Shown in pieces: positions 23,632-33,143 of a stretch of 64,000 nucleotides of DNA. The stretch's first letter is position 1. The number at the start of each line of letters is the position of its first letter. Origin of the DNA: Phycisphaerales bacterium (lineage in GTDB: Bacteria; Planctomycetota; Phycisphaerae; Phycisphaerales; UBA1924); contig JADJMV010000011.1 in the NCBI GenBank assembly GCA_016709445.1, forward strand, positions 124,001-188,000, given 5' to 3'. The position numbers and the translations under genes were made by a program. The notes under the pieces are model-generated. The model was not told the DNA's origin and did not search any database. It was given only the letters and a program-made list of their open reading frames with translations.

Positions 23632-26600
23632 ATGCCTTTGAGCCGTTCTGTCCGGAATCGGGCCGTCGCTGCTGTTCCCGCCCGTCTGCGCGCCGCCGCT
23701 GGGAGGGACATTTCGTTGATCGATGAGCTCGAGCCGCGTGTGCTGCTCTCCGCGGATTGGTCGTCGTTCGTCGCGCCTCAGGCGGCTTACGGCCCCGAAT
23801 ACGTGGTGGGACAAGGCGTCGAGCAGATCGCGTGGCGCGGCGGGCCCGTGGAATCGGTCGCCAAGTCGTGGCTGCTGACCTTCGACGACGCGTACGGCGA
23901 CCAGCAAGCCGAGGCGTACGCCCGCGAGGCCGGCTCCCTGACCGGGCAGCAGATCGTCTCGGTTCGTTCGATCGGGCGGGGCCGGTGGGCCACGGTGACA
24001 TTTGAGGCCACCCCGAGCGAGTCCGCGATCTCCGCGGCCGCGGGATCGTTCAACTGGCTGACGGCCTTCGAGCCAAACGTGGTCTACCACACGGCAGCGG
24101 TGCCGGACGATCCGAGCTTCAGCAAGGCCTGGCAGCTCGACAATACCGGGCAGAACGTGCCGGGAAGCGGCGTGGGCGTTGTGGGGGCCGACCCCTCCCT
24201 GCTGGAGGCATGGGACATCACCACGGGCTCCCACGGAGTCATCGTCGCCGACATCGATACCGGCATCGATATGACCCACCCGGACCTGGTGCCGAACATC
24301 TGGACGAACCCGGGCGAGATCGCGGGCAACGGCATCGACGACGACGGCAACGGCTTCATCGACGATGTCCACGGCTGGGACTTCGGCGAGCTCGACAACG
24401 ACCCGAGCGACGTTGAGGGCCACGGGACCGCGACCGCCGGCACGATCGGGGCCGCGGGCAACAACTCGATCGGCGTCTCCGGCGTGGCGTGGGACATCTC
24501 CCTCCTCCCGCTGAAGATCGCGGACGCGTTCGGCCAGCTCAGCCTCGCCGCCATCGTGGGCGCTCACGACTACCTCACGATGATGATCACCGACTTCGGT
24601 CACAATATCGTCGCGAGCAACAACAGCTACGGCGGTTTCGACCAGGCCTTCTACACCGACGCCCCCGAAGGCTACTCGGCCGAGAAGGACGCGATCACCA
24701 GGTTCATCGCCACGGGCGCCACCTTCGTGGCCTCCGCGGGCAACAGCTCGTTCAATAACGACGACCCCAACTTCACCTTCTTCCCGACCTCCTACAACAT
24801 CCCCGGTCTGATCTCGGTCGCCGCGACCGACAACCGCGATACCCTCGCGAGCTTCAGCAACTACGGCGCGGAGAGCGTGGACCTCGCCGCCCCCGGTGTC
24901 CAGGTCTACACCACCTTCAACGGCGGCTCCTACGGCTATATCTCCGGCACGTCGTTCTCCGGACCCATGGTGGCCGGCGCCGTCGGCCTGCTGAAGGCGT
25001 TCCGGCCCAACGCCTCGGCCGTCGAAATCCGCCAGGCCCTCATCGACAGCTCGGATGTGCTCCCCTCGCTCCAAGGCAAGGTCGTCTCCGGCGGCCGGCT
25101 GAATGTGTACCGCGCGCTGCAGATCATCGGCACGGACGGCCCCATCGCGATCGGGTTCGATCCCGGCCCCATCACGTCCCGGACCGACCCGGACACCGGT
25201 CTGCCGCTCGACACGATCACCGCGACCTTCAACAAGGACCTGGATGGTTCAACACTCGATTCGTCGGCGGCCCTGCTGACCTTCGCGGGAGCTGACGGCG
25301 ACTTCGGCACGGCCGATGACAGTTCATCGCTGATCCCGGTGACCGACGTGGCCCTCCGCTCCGGCGAGACCCGGGTCGTCGACGTCTCGCTGGATCTCAC
25401 GGGGGTCCCGCAGCAGAGGCTCCCCCTGGGCAACTACCGCGTCACGCTCTACTCGGGCACCAGCTCCGATCCGAAGTTCCAGGACCTCGACGGCAACCTG
25501 CTCAACGGCAACAGCTCCAGCGGGTCCAATGAGGAATACGACTTCGAGGTCGTCGGCGTGGGCGGTGCCCTCGAGCCCAACGACACCCTCACCCTCGCCA
25601 CACCCGTGACATTCGACGGGAGCGGCTCGGCCAAGTTCACGAGCGTGACCCTCGGCGATGGACTGGCCGCCGATCTCGACGTCGACCTCTACAAGATCAC
25701 GATCCCCAAGGGCGGCCTCCTGACCGCCTCGATCACCGCCGCCAACCTGCCCCTGCCCTCGAGCCTGGACTCGGTGCTCCGCCTGTTCGATGCCAACGGC
25801 CAGGAACTGACGAGCAACGACCAGTTCAACGGGCGCGACTCGGCGCTCGACTTCTTCGTGACCACCGGCGGCACGTACTACATGGGCGTCTCCGGATTCC
25901 CGAACTTTGACTACAACCCGACGACGGCCGCGAGCGGCCGCTCGCAGTCCACAGGCGTCTATGACATCAGCTTCGGCTACCAGCGGATCGCGGACGACCG
26001 TCTGACGGTCGCGAGTAATCTGTCCGATCCGCTCCCCGTTCCCGCGGTGGGCACCCAGGGCACGCAGAGTTCGACCCTGACCGTCACGGACGCCCGGGCC
26101 ATCAAGGACCTCAACCTCCGCCTGGACCTCGACCACACCTTCGTCAGCGATCTGGAGATCATCCTGATCTCGCCCGACGGGACCCAGCAGGTGCTCTTTA
26201 ACCGCCACGGCGGCGATGGTGATGACTTCGCCAACGTGCTGCTGGACGACGAGGCGGCCAACAGCATCACCACCGCGACGCCCCCGTACACCGGCAGTCT
26301 CCGCCCGACCAACGGCCTGAACAAGTTCGACGGCAAGTCGGCGCTGGGCGACTGGACGCTCCTGATCCGCGACCACTCCGCGCTGAACAGCGGGCAGCTC
26401 AACAGCTGGTCGCTCGAGTTCACGCTCGAGAACGACATCTTCGGCGCGTTCGAATCGAACGACACACTCAACACGGCCCGGAGCCTCACCGAGATCAACG
26501 GCACGGGCACCGCGATCCGCGATGCCCAGATCGGCGACGGTGGGTTCGGCACGCTCGACCGGGATCTGTTCCGCTTCACCGTGGACGCGGGCGCCACCCT

Positions 26601-29136
26601 CAACGCCTCGGTCACCTCGACGTCGGCGACCCCCGGTGAGGACCCCACGCTCAACACCGCGCTCCGCCTGTTCGACGCGAGCGGAAATGAAGTCAAGAGC
26701 GCGAGCCCCGGTGGGACCCTCAACGCCACGATCGCGAGCTTCGTCTTCCCTTCGGGAGGCACGTATTACATCGGGGTCAGCGAGGGCGGGAACACCAACT
26801 ACAACCCGCTCGACGTGACCACGGGTACCCCGGCCGTGACCACCGGCTCGTACCAGCTCCGTGTGGTCGTTTCTGCCGGGATCTCCGACCCGGCCGGCGT
26901 GCTCGCAGGCGACGACCTGAACACGGGGATCGACTCGGACGGCACATTCGGCACCACCGACGCCGACGGCAACCCGGTCGGCATCTCGATCAACGGGACC
27001 GATGTGCTGCTGAACCAGTCCACCGGCGCCGGTCTCGACTCGATGTACGGATTGACCGCGTCCGGCTACGACTTCCTCAACACCGGTCAGCGCCGCTCCA
27101 CGGCGCTCCCCGTCTCGCTCACCAACGAGAGCAATCCCTACAACAATCGGCTCACCGCGAGCGGTGTCTTCCGAGACATCAAGGTGCAGCGCACCATCTC
27201 CTACGGGATCGCCGACGGATTCCTCGTCTTCGATGTCGTGCTGACCAACTCCGGCCTGTCGGACGCGACCGACGTCTCGTGGCTCGAAGCGTTCGACCCC
27301 AACCAGGGCGAGAACCTGGGCAACAAGGGGCGGAGCACGGCCAACGACGTGGACAGCGCCGGCAGGTACGCCAGCGCCAGCGTCGTCACGAACGCCTACC
27401 CCGAAGGCTTCACGGTCGCGCTCGCCGCGCCGGCATCCGAATCGCGGGCGATCGCGACCTTCATCGATACCGATGCGCTGGTTATCCGCGATCCGAGCCA
27501 GGTCATCGACTTCGGCATCAACGACCCCAACGGGACCAGCGGCGATCTGCTGATGGCCCTCGCCTACAACATCGGCACCCTGGCCGCCGGCGATTCGACC
27601 TCCTTCCGCTACTTCGTGTTCATGGGTGAAACGCCCGACGCCGCACAGGCGTTCTACGACGAGGTGAACGCCGGCACCGGCTCCGGACATCTCACCTCCG
27701 ACCCGGCCGCCCCCGCGGACGAGACCCTCTCCAACGGCGAGACCGCCCCGACGTACGCGTACCGCTACTACTACCCGGCCGGCTTCTCGAGCCCATACAT
27801 CTACAACTTCGTCCCCATGACCAACGCCAACGAGCAGGACACCCGCGTCGTCGTCATCGCTCGCTACGAGCGGGATCAGCGCGACGACGTGATCGCGAAC
27901 TTCACCATCAAGGCCGGTGCGCGTGGCGGCATCACCGTCAACACGCCCCAGATGTTTGACATCGGCTTCGGCAACGCCGGCGGCTCGCTCGTCAGGCCTC
28001 TCGAGCCCTATGCCCTCGAGATCCGTTCCGAGCGCCCCATCGCGGCCAACTTCAGCTACTTCGACACATTCCTCCTCGATGGCGAGAAGGCAGCCGTCGG
28101 CGAGTCGTTCAGCGCCACCACCAGCGACACCTGGACATTCAGCAGCGTCGTGAAGGAGCCCGGCCGCTCAGACTTCCCGGTGTACGTCAACACGACCGAC
28201 AGCACCATCAAGGTCACGACCACGCTCCTCCCCACGGGTGGCGGCCCCGAGATCGTGCTGACCCAGGAACTCGGCGCCCACCGTCGCGGTGGCTGGAATC
28301 TCTCCGCCGTTCCCAACCTTCCGGACGGTTCCTACGGCATGATCATCGAGGCGCAGGGGCAGATCGTCGCCTCGCACTCGGCCTACGACGATGGCACCAC
28401 CTCCGGCCACATCTTCGCGGATGGCTCGATCGGCATCCCCGGCCTCGGCTCGGTCACCGGCGCCACCCCCGAGGGCGAGATCGGGCTCAACTCCACCGAG
28501 GAGGTCATCGGCGTCACCAACGCCAACAACGCCGCCGCTCGCGTCACCTTCTCGTTCCTCTTCTCGGGCGGCAGTGCATACCGCACTGTGCTCGATGTCC
28601 CGGCCCGCGCCCGTGGCGAACTCGATGTCGCCAGCCTGCCCAACTTCCCGGCGGGCGAACCCTACGCCATCCTGTACAGCTCGACGCTGCCCGTCGCCGC
28701 CACGCTCCCGACCTTCATATTCAACGACGGCGCGCTCACGGACTTCTCCGGCGAGGCATACTCCCTCTGGTCGTTCGGAGCCGGCTTCCGGCCGCAGAAC
28801 GGTTTCGACCAGAACGTCACCGAGTACCTCCGCCTGTTCAATCCCTCCGACAGCCCCGTCGTCGTGGAGATCACCATCCGCTTCGACGGCAATTTCGAGG
28901 GCACCAGCACGCCCCTCGGCCAGGAGACCTTCCGGCGGGTGCTCGACCCGCGCCGGGTCACCGAGTTCGACGTGCACGACTTTGTGACAGGCGACCGCCG
29001 AAGCCAGGACACCTTCTACGGGCTGACCGTCAAGGCCGGCACCCCGATCATCGCCTACCTCGGCAGGTACGACACCTTCTTCCCCGGCGCCTTCGGAACC
29101 CTCGGCGTCCCCATGGGCGTCACCTCGACGATCTGA
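23632..29136 (+). CDS. Giant secreted subtilisin-like (S8) protease with PPC and P domains
   Basis: An 1834-residue exported serine protease. It opens with the planctomycete LEPR-xLL motif (DELEPRVLLSADW, about 31-43), then a propeptide-like region (60-150) and the S8 domain (195-495). The catalytic triad is visible as Asp209 (DIDTG), His264 (EGHGTATAG) and Ser441 (SGTSFSGPMVAG), with the oxyanion Asn at about 371. Next come an Ig-like stretch, a bacterial pre-peptidase C domain (about 650-785), a proprotein-convertase P-type domain (about 790-940), a second PPC domain (to about 1080), and a long region ending in four diverged repeats (about 1390-1834). Followed by a terminator. Probably cell-surface or extracellular; substrate unknown. 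Confidence 0.9.
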   Translation: MPLSRSVRNRAVAAVPARLRAAAGRDISLIDELEPRVLLSADWSSFVAPQAAYGPEYVVGQGVEQIAWRGGPVESVAKSWLLTFDDAYGDQQAEAYAREAGSLTGQQIVSVRSIGRGRWATVTFEATPSESAISAAAGSFNWLTAFEPNVVYHTAAVPDDPSFSKAWQLDNTGQNVPGSGVGVVGADPSLLEAWDITTGSHGVIVADIDTGIDMTHPDLVPNIWTNPGEIAGNGIDDDGNGFIDDVHGWDFGELDNDPSDVEGHGTATAGTIGAAGNNSIGVSGVAWDISLLPLKIADAFGQLSLAAIVGAHDYLTMMITDFGHNIVASNNSYGGFDQAFYTDAPEGYSAEKDAITRFIATGATFVASAGNSSFNNDDPNFTFFPTSYNIPGLISVAATDNRDTLASFSNYGAESVDLAAPGVQVYTTFNGGSYGYISGTSFSGPMVAGAVGLLKAFRPNASAVEIRQALIDSSDVLPSLQGKVVSGGRLNVYRALQIIGTDGPIAIGFDPGPITSRTDPDTGLPLDTITATFNKDLDGSTLDSSAALLTFAGADGDFGTADDSSSLIPVTDVALRSGETRVVDVSLDLTGVPQQRLPLGNYRVTLYSGTSSDPKFQDLDGNLLNGNSSSGSNEEYDFEVVGVGGALEPNDTLTLATPVTFDGSGSAKFTSVTLGDGLAADLDVDLYKITIPKGGLLTASITAANLPLPSSLDSVLRLFDANGQELTSNDQFNGRDSALDFFVTTGGTYYMGVSGFPNFDYNPTTAASGRSQSTGVYDISFGYQRIADDRLTVASNLSDPLPVPAVGTQGTQSSTLTVTDARAIKDLNLRLDLDHTFVSDLEIILISPDGTQQVLFNRHGGDGDDFANVLLDDEAANSITTATPPYTGSLRPTNGLNKFDGKSALGDWTLLIRDHSALNSGQLNSWSLEFTLENDIFGAFESNDTLNTARSLTEINGTGTAIRDAQIGDGGFGTLDRDLFRFTVDAGATLNASVTSTSATPGEDPTLNTALRLFDASGNEVKSASPGGTLNATIASFVFPSGGTYYIGVSEGGNTNYNPLDVTTGTPAVTTGSYQLRVVVSAGISDPAGVLAGDDLNTGIDSDGTFGTTDADGNPVGISINGTDVLLNQSTGAGLDSMYGLTASGYDFLNTGQRRSTALPVSLTNESNPYNNRLTASGVFRDIKVQRTISYGIADGFLVFDVVLTNSGLSDATDVSWLEAFDPNQGENLGNKGRSTANDVDSAGRYASASVVTNAYPEGFTVALAAPASESRAIATFIDTDALVIRDPSQVIDFGINDPNGTSGDLLMALAYNIGTLAAGDSTSFRYFVFMGETPDAAQAFYDEVNAGTGSGHLTSDPAAPADETLSNGETAPTYAYRYYYPAGFSSPYIYNFVPMTNANEQDTRVVVIARYERDQRDDVIANFTIKAGARGGITVNTPQMFDIGFGNAGGSLVRPLEPYALEIRSERPIAANFSYFDTFLLDGEKAAVGESFSATTSDTWTFSSVVKEPGRSDFPVYVNTTDSTIKVTTTLLPTGGGPEIVLTQELGAHRRGGWNLSAVPNLPDGSYGMIIEAQGQIVASHSAYDDGTTSGHIFADGSIGIPGLGSVTGATPEGEIGLNSTEEVIGVTNANNAAARVTFSFLFSGGSAYRTVLDVPARARGELDVASLPNFPAGEPYAILYSSTLPVAATLPTFIFNDGALTDFSGEAYSLWSFGAGFRPQNGFDQNVTEYLRLFNPSDSPVVVEITIRFDGNFEGTSTPLGQETFRRVLDPRRVTEFDVHDFVTGDRRSQDTFYGLTVKAGTPIIAYLGRYDTFFPGAFGTLGVPMGVTSTI

Positions 29137-29161
29137 CCCGAGCCCGCCACCCGTCCCCACG

Positions 29162-29192
29162 CGACCTCCCCGGACAGCCGGGGAGGTCGTTT
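29162..29192 (+). terminator. Rho-independent terminator after the S8 protease
   Basis: CGACCTCCCCGG (29162-29173) pairs perfectly with CCGGGGAGGTCG (29178-29189) around ACAG, followed by TTT. It lies 25 bases beyond the protease stop, immediately before the next promoter. Confidence 0.85.
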
Positions 29193-29207
29193 GCTATAAA
29201 GACGTCA
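29193..29207 (+). promoter_or_regulatory. Extended -10 placing transcription start on the ATG
   Basis: TGCTATAAA is an extended -10 (TATAAA at 29195-29200) with six bases to the ATG at 29207 and no Shine-Dalgarno sequence between. This is the pattern of a leaderless message. No convincing -35 is seen because the terminator stem occupies that position. Confidence 0.45.
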
Positions 29208-29968
29208 TGACCCTCGCCACGCTGGACATCCGCGGCCGCGTCGCCACGCTCGCCCTGAACCGCCCCGATCAGCGGAACGCCCTCTCCATCGACCTGATCG
29301 CCTCACTCCGGCACCGCGTCGGTGAGTTGGCCAGGGACGCCGGCTCGCCCGACGCGCCTCGGGTGTTGATCCTGACCGGGCACGGCAAGGCCTTCTGTGC
29401 CGGAATGGACCTCCGCGCGGTGCTCGATGACCCGGCAGCCCCGCCCAGACTCCTCGGAGCCCTGGCGGAATTGACCCTCGAGATCCGGGCGCTCCCCCAT
29501 GTGGTCATCGCCCAGGTGCAGGGTGCCGCGATCGGTGGCGGCTGCGGACTCACCTGCGTCGCCGACATCTCCCTCACGCACGACAGCGCGAAGGTCGGAT
29601 TCCCCGAGGTGGACCTCGGTGTGTGCCCGGCGGTCGTCGCCCCATGGGTTGTTCGAAAGGTCGGCGGGGGCAAGGCCCGGCAAATCCTGCTGCGCGGCGG
29701 GCTTCTCGCCGGGGCCGAGGCCGCGGCCCTTGGATTGATGGACCGCTCCCTCCCCGGGCCCAACGAACTGGACTCCGCCGTGCGAGAGCTGGCCGACCGA
29801 ATCGCCGCCGGTGGACGTCTCGCACTCCGAGCAACCAAAGAACTCCTCAACCGGCTCGACGGCTCACTGGATGCCGACGTGGTGCGCGAGGGCGCCCGGC
29901 TGTCCGCTGAGGTGGTCGCCTCGCCGGAGGCCCAGGCGTCGCTGCGTGCCCGATTTGAATCCAGCTAA
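29207..29968 (+). CDS. Enoyl-CoA hydratase/isomerase family, methylglutaconyl-CoA hydratase-like
   Basis: A 253-residue crotonase-fold enzyme that likely hydrates an enoyl-CoA. Motifs: LNRPDQRNALSIDLI, KAFCAGMDLRAVLDD, QGAAIGGGCGLTCVADISL and GFPEVDLGVCPAVVAPWVV. The PE glutamate is present and the pattern resembles methylglutaconyl-CoA hydratases, which act just before HMG-CoA lyase (mvaB, 7 kb upstream). The exact substrate is inferred from that context. It has its own candidate promoter and is transcribed apart from the protease. Confidence 0.83.
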   Translation: MTLATLDIRGRVATLALNRPDQRNALSIDLIASLRHRVGELARDAGSPDAPRVLILTGHGKAFCAGMDLRAVLDDPAAPPRLLGALAELTLEIRALPHVVIAQVQGAAIGGGCGLTCVADISLTHDSAKVGFPEVDLGVCPAVVAPWVVRKVGGGKARQILLRGGLLAGAEAAALGLMDRSLPGPNELDSAVRELADRIAAGGRLALRATKELLNRLDGSLDADVVREGARLSAEVVASPEAQASLRARFESS

Positions 29969-29992
29969 ACCCCTGGGAGGCGGCCGCGTGGA

Positions 29993-30022
29993 GTGACCGC
30001 GCCGGTGGGACAGACCTATAGT
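29993..30022 (+). promoter_or_regulatory. Candidate sigma70-type promoter
   Basis: GTGACC (29993-29998; four of six bases match the -35 consensus) and TATAGT (30017-30022; -10) are separated by 18 bases. Predicted start near 30029 gives a leader of about 65 bases before ATG 30093. Confidence 0.4.
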
Positions 30023-30092
30023 GTGTTCCGGGGTCTTGCGTGGCTGTTCTGTGCCGGCACTGCCCCCCGACAACTATGGGAGCGGAGCGCCC

Positions 30093-30998
30093 ATGACAGC
30101 GACGCCATTCCGGATCGAAACGGAGGAAACCGGCCCATTCGCCGGTATCGCGTCGCTGTGGCTGGAGCAGGACGGGCGCCCCGTGGTCGTGCTCGACGAG
30201 CCGCTGATCCGGCGGCTTGAGGCCACGCTCCAGACGATCCCCCGCAGCTGCGCGGGACTTGTCGTGGCCTCGGCGAGCGCCAAGGTTTTCGTGGCCGGTG
30301 CAGATCTCAAATCGATCAGCGAACTCGACGACACTTCGCTCGATCAATACCTGGCGTACGGCCAGCGCGTCTTCGGCCTGCTCGCCGCCGCACCCTTCCC
30401 CACGGCCGCCGCGATCAACGGCGCGGCCCTCGGCGGGGGCCTCGAGGTGGCGATGCACTGCGACGGCCTGATCGCGTGTCCGGGACCGGGCGGGAAGCCC
30501 TACCCGGTCGGGCTTCCCGAGGCGGGCCTGTCCATCTGTCCCGGCTGGGGTGGAACGAACCTCCTCCCCGCGCGGATGGGTCCGGGGGAAGGCATCCGAC
30601 GCACCGCCACGGGGAAGACCATGCTGGTCCACGAGGCGAGGGACGCCGGATTGTTCGACGCGTTTGCCCCGACTCCCGAAGAGCTTCTCCCCACCGCCAA
30701 GCGCTGGATCTCCGATCGCGCGAAGGAGGGACGCCCCGAGCGCGATGGCGCCCCGAGCCGGTGGATCGGTAGACCCCGCTATGCCGCGGCGTGTCTGCGT
30801 GCGCTCGACGCCTGCCGCGCCGAACTGCCGGAGACGGGCTCCGCCCTCGCGGTGGCCGAGGCGGTGCACGCGGGTCTGACCCAGGGTTGGCAGGCGGCCC
30901 TGGATACGGAGCGACGGCGTCTGGTCGCGCTGCGATCGAGCCCCGAGGGCAAGGCCGCGATCCAGACATTCTTCGAGCGATCGGCCGCGAAGTCGTAG
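30093..30998 (+). CDS. Enoyl-CoA hydratase/isomerase family protein (crotonase fold)
   Basis: A 301-residue crotonase-family enzyme. Oxyanion motifs KVFVAGADLKSI and NGAALGGGLEVAMHCDG (Glu present) and the second acid in GLPEAGLSICPGWGGTN are all visible, so hydratase activity is credible; it resembles the hydratase part of FadB-type proteins. A C-terminal helical region of about 100 residues extends beyond the core. Start ATG 30093, with GGGAGCGGAG upstream. The acyl-CoA dehydrogenase gene follows in the same direction 90 bases later, consistent with consecutive beta-oxidation steps. Confidence 0.85.
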   Translation: MTATPFRIETEETGPFAGIASLWLEQDGRPVVVLDEPLIRRLEATLQTIPRSCAGLVVASASAKVFVAGADLKSISELDDTSLDQYLAYGQRVFGLLAAAPFPTAAAINGAALGGGLEVAMHCDGLIACPGPGGKPYPVGLPEAGLSICPGWGGTNLLPARMGPGEGIRRTATGKTMLVHEARDAGLFDAFAPTPEELLPTAKRWISDRAKEGRPERDGAPSRWIGRPRYAAACLRALDACRAELPETGSALAVAEAVHAGLTQGWQAALDTERRRLVALRSSPEGKAAIQTFFERSAAKS

Positions 30999-31088
30999 CC
31001 GTCGATCGCTCTCGCCCCGGCCCCGCGGTCGCGGGCGCGGTGTCCCCAACGCTTTCGCACGGCGCACTCGCCGGCGAGGAGATCCGAG

Positions 31089-33023
31089 ATGGCCGATCTG
31101 AAGACCATGAAGGGTGTGTCGGAGAAGGACCGCAAGCTCATCGCCGAGGCCGAGGCCTTGCTCGGGCCCGAGCCCGAATCCATGGGGTTCATCAAAAACC
31201 TCTTCTGGGGACGCTTCCGCGAGGAGATGGTGCTGCCGTTCCCGCAGGTCAATGCCGAGGAGTCCGCCCGCTGCGACCAACTGCTCGCCGAGTTGGAGGA
31301 ATATCTCAAGAACGAGCACCCCGCGATCGAGGTCGACCAGCAGCAGGAGATCCCGCGGTGGGTGATCGACCGGCTATTCCAGATGGGTGTGCTCGGCATG
31401 ACCATCCCGAAGGAACACGGCGGCCTCGGGATGGGCATCACCAGCTACAACCGCGTGCTCGAGATGATCGGCCGCTATTGCGGCTCGACCGCTGTGATGG
31501 TGAGCGCCCACCAATCGATCGGCTGCAAGGCGATCATGCTCTTCGGCTCCGAGGAGCAGAAGGCGCTGTGGCTGCCGCACCTCGCCAAGGACTGGCTGAG
31601 CGCGTTCTGCTTGAGCGAGCCGAACGTGGGCTGCGACGCGGGCGGCCAAGAAACCACCTGCGAGTTGACTCCGGACGGCCAGCACTACGTCCTCAACGGC
31701 GAGAAGAAGTGGGCGACGAGCGCCGCGATCTCCAGCGTCTTCACCGTCATGGCCAACCAGAAGATGCCCGACGGCAAGACCAAGGTCACCGCCCTCGTCT
31801 GCACGCCGGACATGGAGGGCGTGGACATCTTCGAGAAGAACCGCTCGAAGTGCGGCATCCGCGGCACGTGGCAGGGCCGCCTCCGCTTCACCAACGTCAA
31901 GGTGCCCAAGTTCAACCTGCTGCACAAGGAGGGGCGAGGCCTGAACGTCGCCCTGACCTGCCTGAACTACGGCCGGTGCACCCTGAGCGCGGGCATGCTC
32001 GGCGGCGCCCGGCGGGCCATGGACCAGGCCGTCAAGTGGGCCCAGACCCGCTACCAGTTCGGTGATCCGCTCAGCGACAAGGAACTCGTCAAGCAGCGGA
32101 TCGCCAACATGGCGGCCCTCGTCTACGCATCGGACGCGATGCTCTACATGACCACCGGCATGCTCGACCGCCACGACCAGGACATCATGGTGGAGACGGC
32201 GCTGTGCAAGTGCTTCGTGAGCGAGATGGGTTGGCGCGTCGTCAATGATGCGATGCAGATCCTCGGCGGCGAGAGCTATATGACCGAGAACGAGGTCGAG
32301 CGCATCTTCCGCGATTCACGGATCAATCTCATCGTGGAGGGCTCCAACGACCTGATGTGGTCGTTCATCTTCGCCTACGGCGGCAAGCAGCTCGGCGAAT
32401 GGATGCTCGGGGTGCGTGAGGCGCCGATGAGCAGGAAGCTCGGCATGGTGAGCCAACTCCTGCCGCTGGCCGCTGAGGTCTTCCTCGGCATCCGCAGGCG
32501 TGCCCCCCAGATCTCCCGCGTCGATCCGTCACTCCGCCCCCACGCCGACCGGCTCGCCCGACTGATCAGCGAGTTCACCTACCAGTTCAAACAGATCAGC
32601 AAGCGATACGACGCCTCCATCATGAACCGCCAGGTGGTCCAGGCGAGGCTCGCGTTCATCGCGATCTATCTCCACGGCTGGACGTGCACACTCTCCAAGC
32701 TCGACAGCGATCTCCGGGCCCACGGCAACAACGGCGGCGCGGAGTTCGCCCGCGACAAGGCCGCCGCGATCCACTTCTTCGACCTCGCGGAGCTCGAGAT
32801 CCAGAAGCTGTTCCGCGAGCTGTACTACAACGCGGACGACACCATGCTCAAGGCCGCCGAGGCCGCGATGGCCTTCAGCGACACCCAGCCGGCCTCCGAC
32901 TTTGTGATCCCCGAGAAGACGCCCACGGAGTTCCGCGGCAAGGGACGCAAGGTCGACCAGTCCGCCATCAAGCAGTTCCCCGGCGGCAGCCGGCTCGAAC
33001 ACGCCCATAGCGGGCAGGGCTGA
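31089..33023 (+). CDS. Acyl-CoA dehydrogenase, long form (VLCAD/ACAD9-like length)
   Basis: An FAD enzyme that introduces the 2,3 double bond into acyl-CoA. The 644-residue protein has the N-terminal and middle domains (AFCLSEPNVGCDAGG, VLNGEKKWATSA), the C-terminal helical domain (QFGDPLSDKELVKQRIANMA, MQILGGESYMTENEVERIFRDSRI) and the likely base Glu in VEGSND (about 416). A further 200 residues of helices follow, as in VLCAD/ACAD9-like proteins and unlike short-chain members (about 380). SD GGCGAGGAG precedes the ATG. With the neighbouring crotonases this forms a fatty or branched acyl-CoA degradation set; chain-length specificity is not readable. Confidence 0.9.
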   Translation: MADLKTMKGVSEKDRKLIAEAEALLGPEPESMGFIKNLFWGRFREEMVLPFPQVNAEESARCDQLLAELEEYLKNEHPAIEVDQQQEIPRWVIDRLFQMGVLGMTIPKEHGGLGMGITSYNRVLEMIGRYCGSTAVMVSAHQSIGCKAIMLFGSEEQKALWLPHLAKDWLSAFCLSEPNVGCDAGGQETTCELTPDGQHYVLNGEKKWATSAAISSVFTVMANQKMPDGKTKVTALVCTPDMEGVDIFEKNRSKCGIRGTWQGRLRFTNVKVPKFNLLHKEGRGLNVALTCLNYGRCTLSAGMLGGARRAMDQAVKWAQTRYQFGDPLSDKELVKQRIANMAALVYASDAMLYMTTGMLDRHDQDIMVETALCKCFVSEMGWRVVNDAMQILGGESYMTENEVERIFRDSRINLIVEGSNDLMWSFIFAYGGKQLGEWMLGVREAPMSRKLGMVSQLLPLAAEVFLGIRRRAPQISRVDPSLRPHADRLARLISEFTYQFKQISKRYDASIMNRQVVQARLAFIAIYLHGWTCTLSKLDSDLRAHGNNGGAEFARDKAAAIHFFDLAELEIQKLFRELYYNADDTMLKAAEAAMAFSDTQPASDFVIPEKTPTEFRGKGRKVDQSAIKQFPGGSRLEHAHSGQG

Positions 33024-33089
33024 CCGGGCCCGGGCGGCCGGGCGTGATATCCTGTCCGCGGCGGGGGCCGCCCATCCCAGGCGGGGGCG

Positions 33090-33101
33090 GTCGGTACCGA
33101 C
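33090..33101. promoter_or_regulatory. 12-bp palindrome upstream of the E1 alpha gene
   Basis: GTCGGTACCGAC is a perfect palindrome, 43 bases before the ATG at 33144, in an otherwise featureless 120-base gap. It could be an operator for the dehydrogenase operon; no known consensus is recognised. Confidence 0.25.
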
Positions 33102-33143
33102 AGACCGCACCACACACGAGTTTCCGCAGCTCCGGAGTATTCG

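Noticed and set aside
22978..25074. A 698-codon minus-strand open frame over the crotonase and protease starts
   Set aside because: Runs across two well-supported genes and the gap between them; no recognisable motif or ribosome site.
25324..27690. A 788-codon minus-strand open frame inside the S8 protease
   Set aside because: Antisense shadow of the real gene; composition is Val/Gly/Arg-biased with no motif, and the plus strand has a clear triad and domains.
30093..30998. Crotonase as the N-terminal half of FadB/FadJ
   Set aside because: The gene stops after the hydratase domain plus a short helical tail; no 3-hydroxyacyl-CoA dehydrogenase domain follows.
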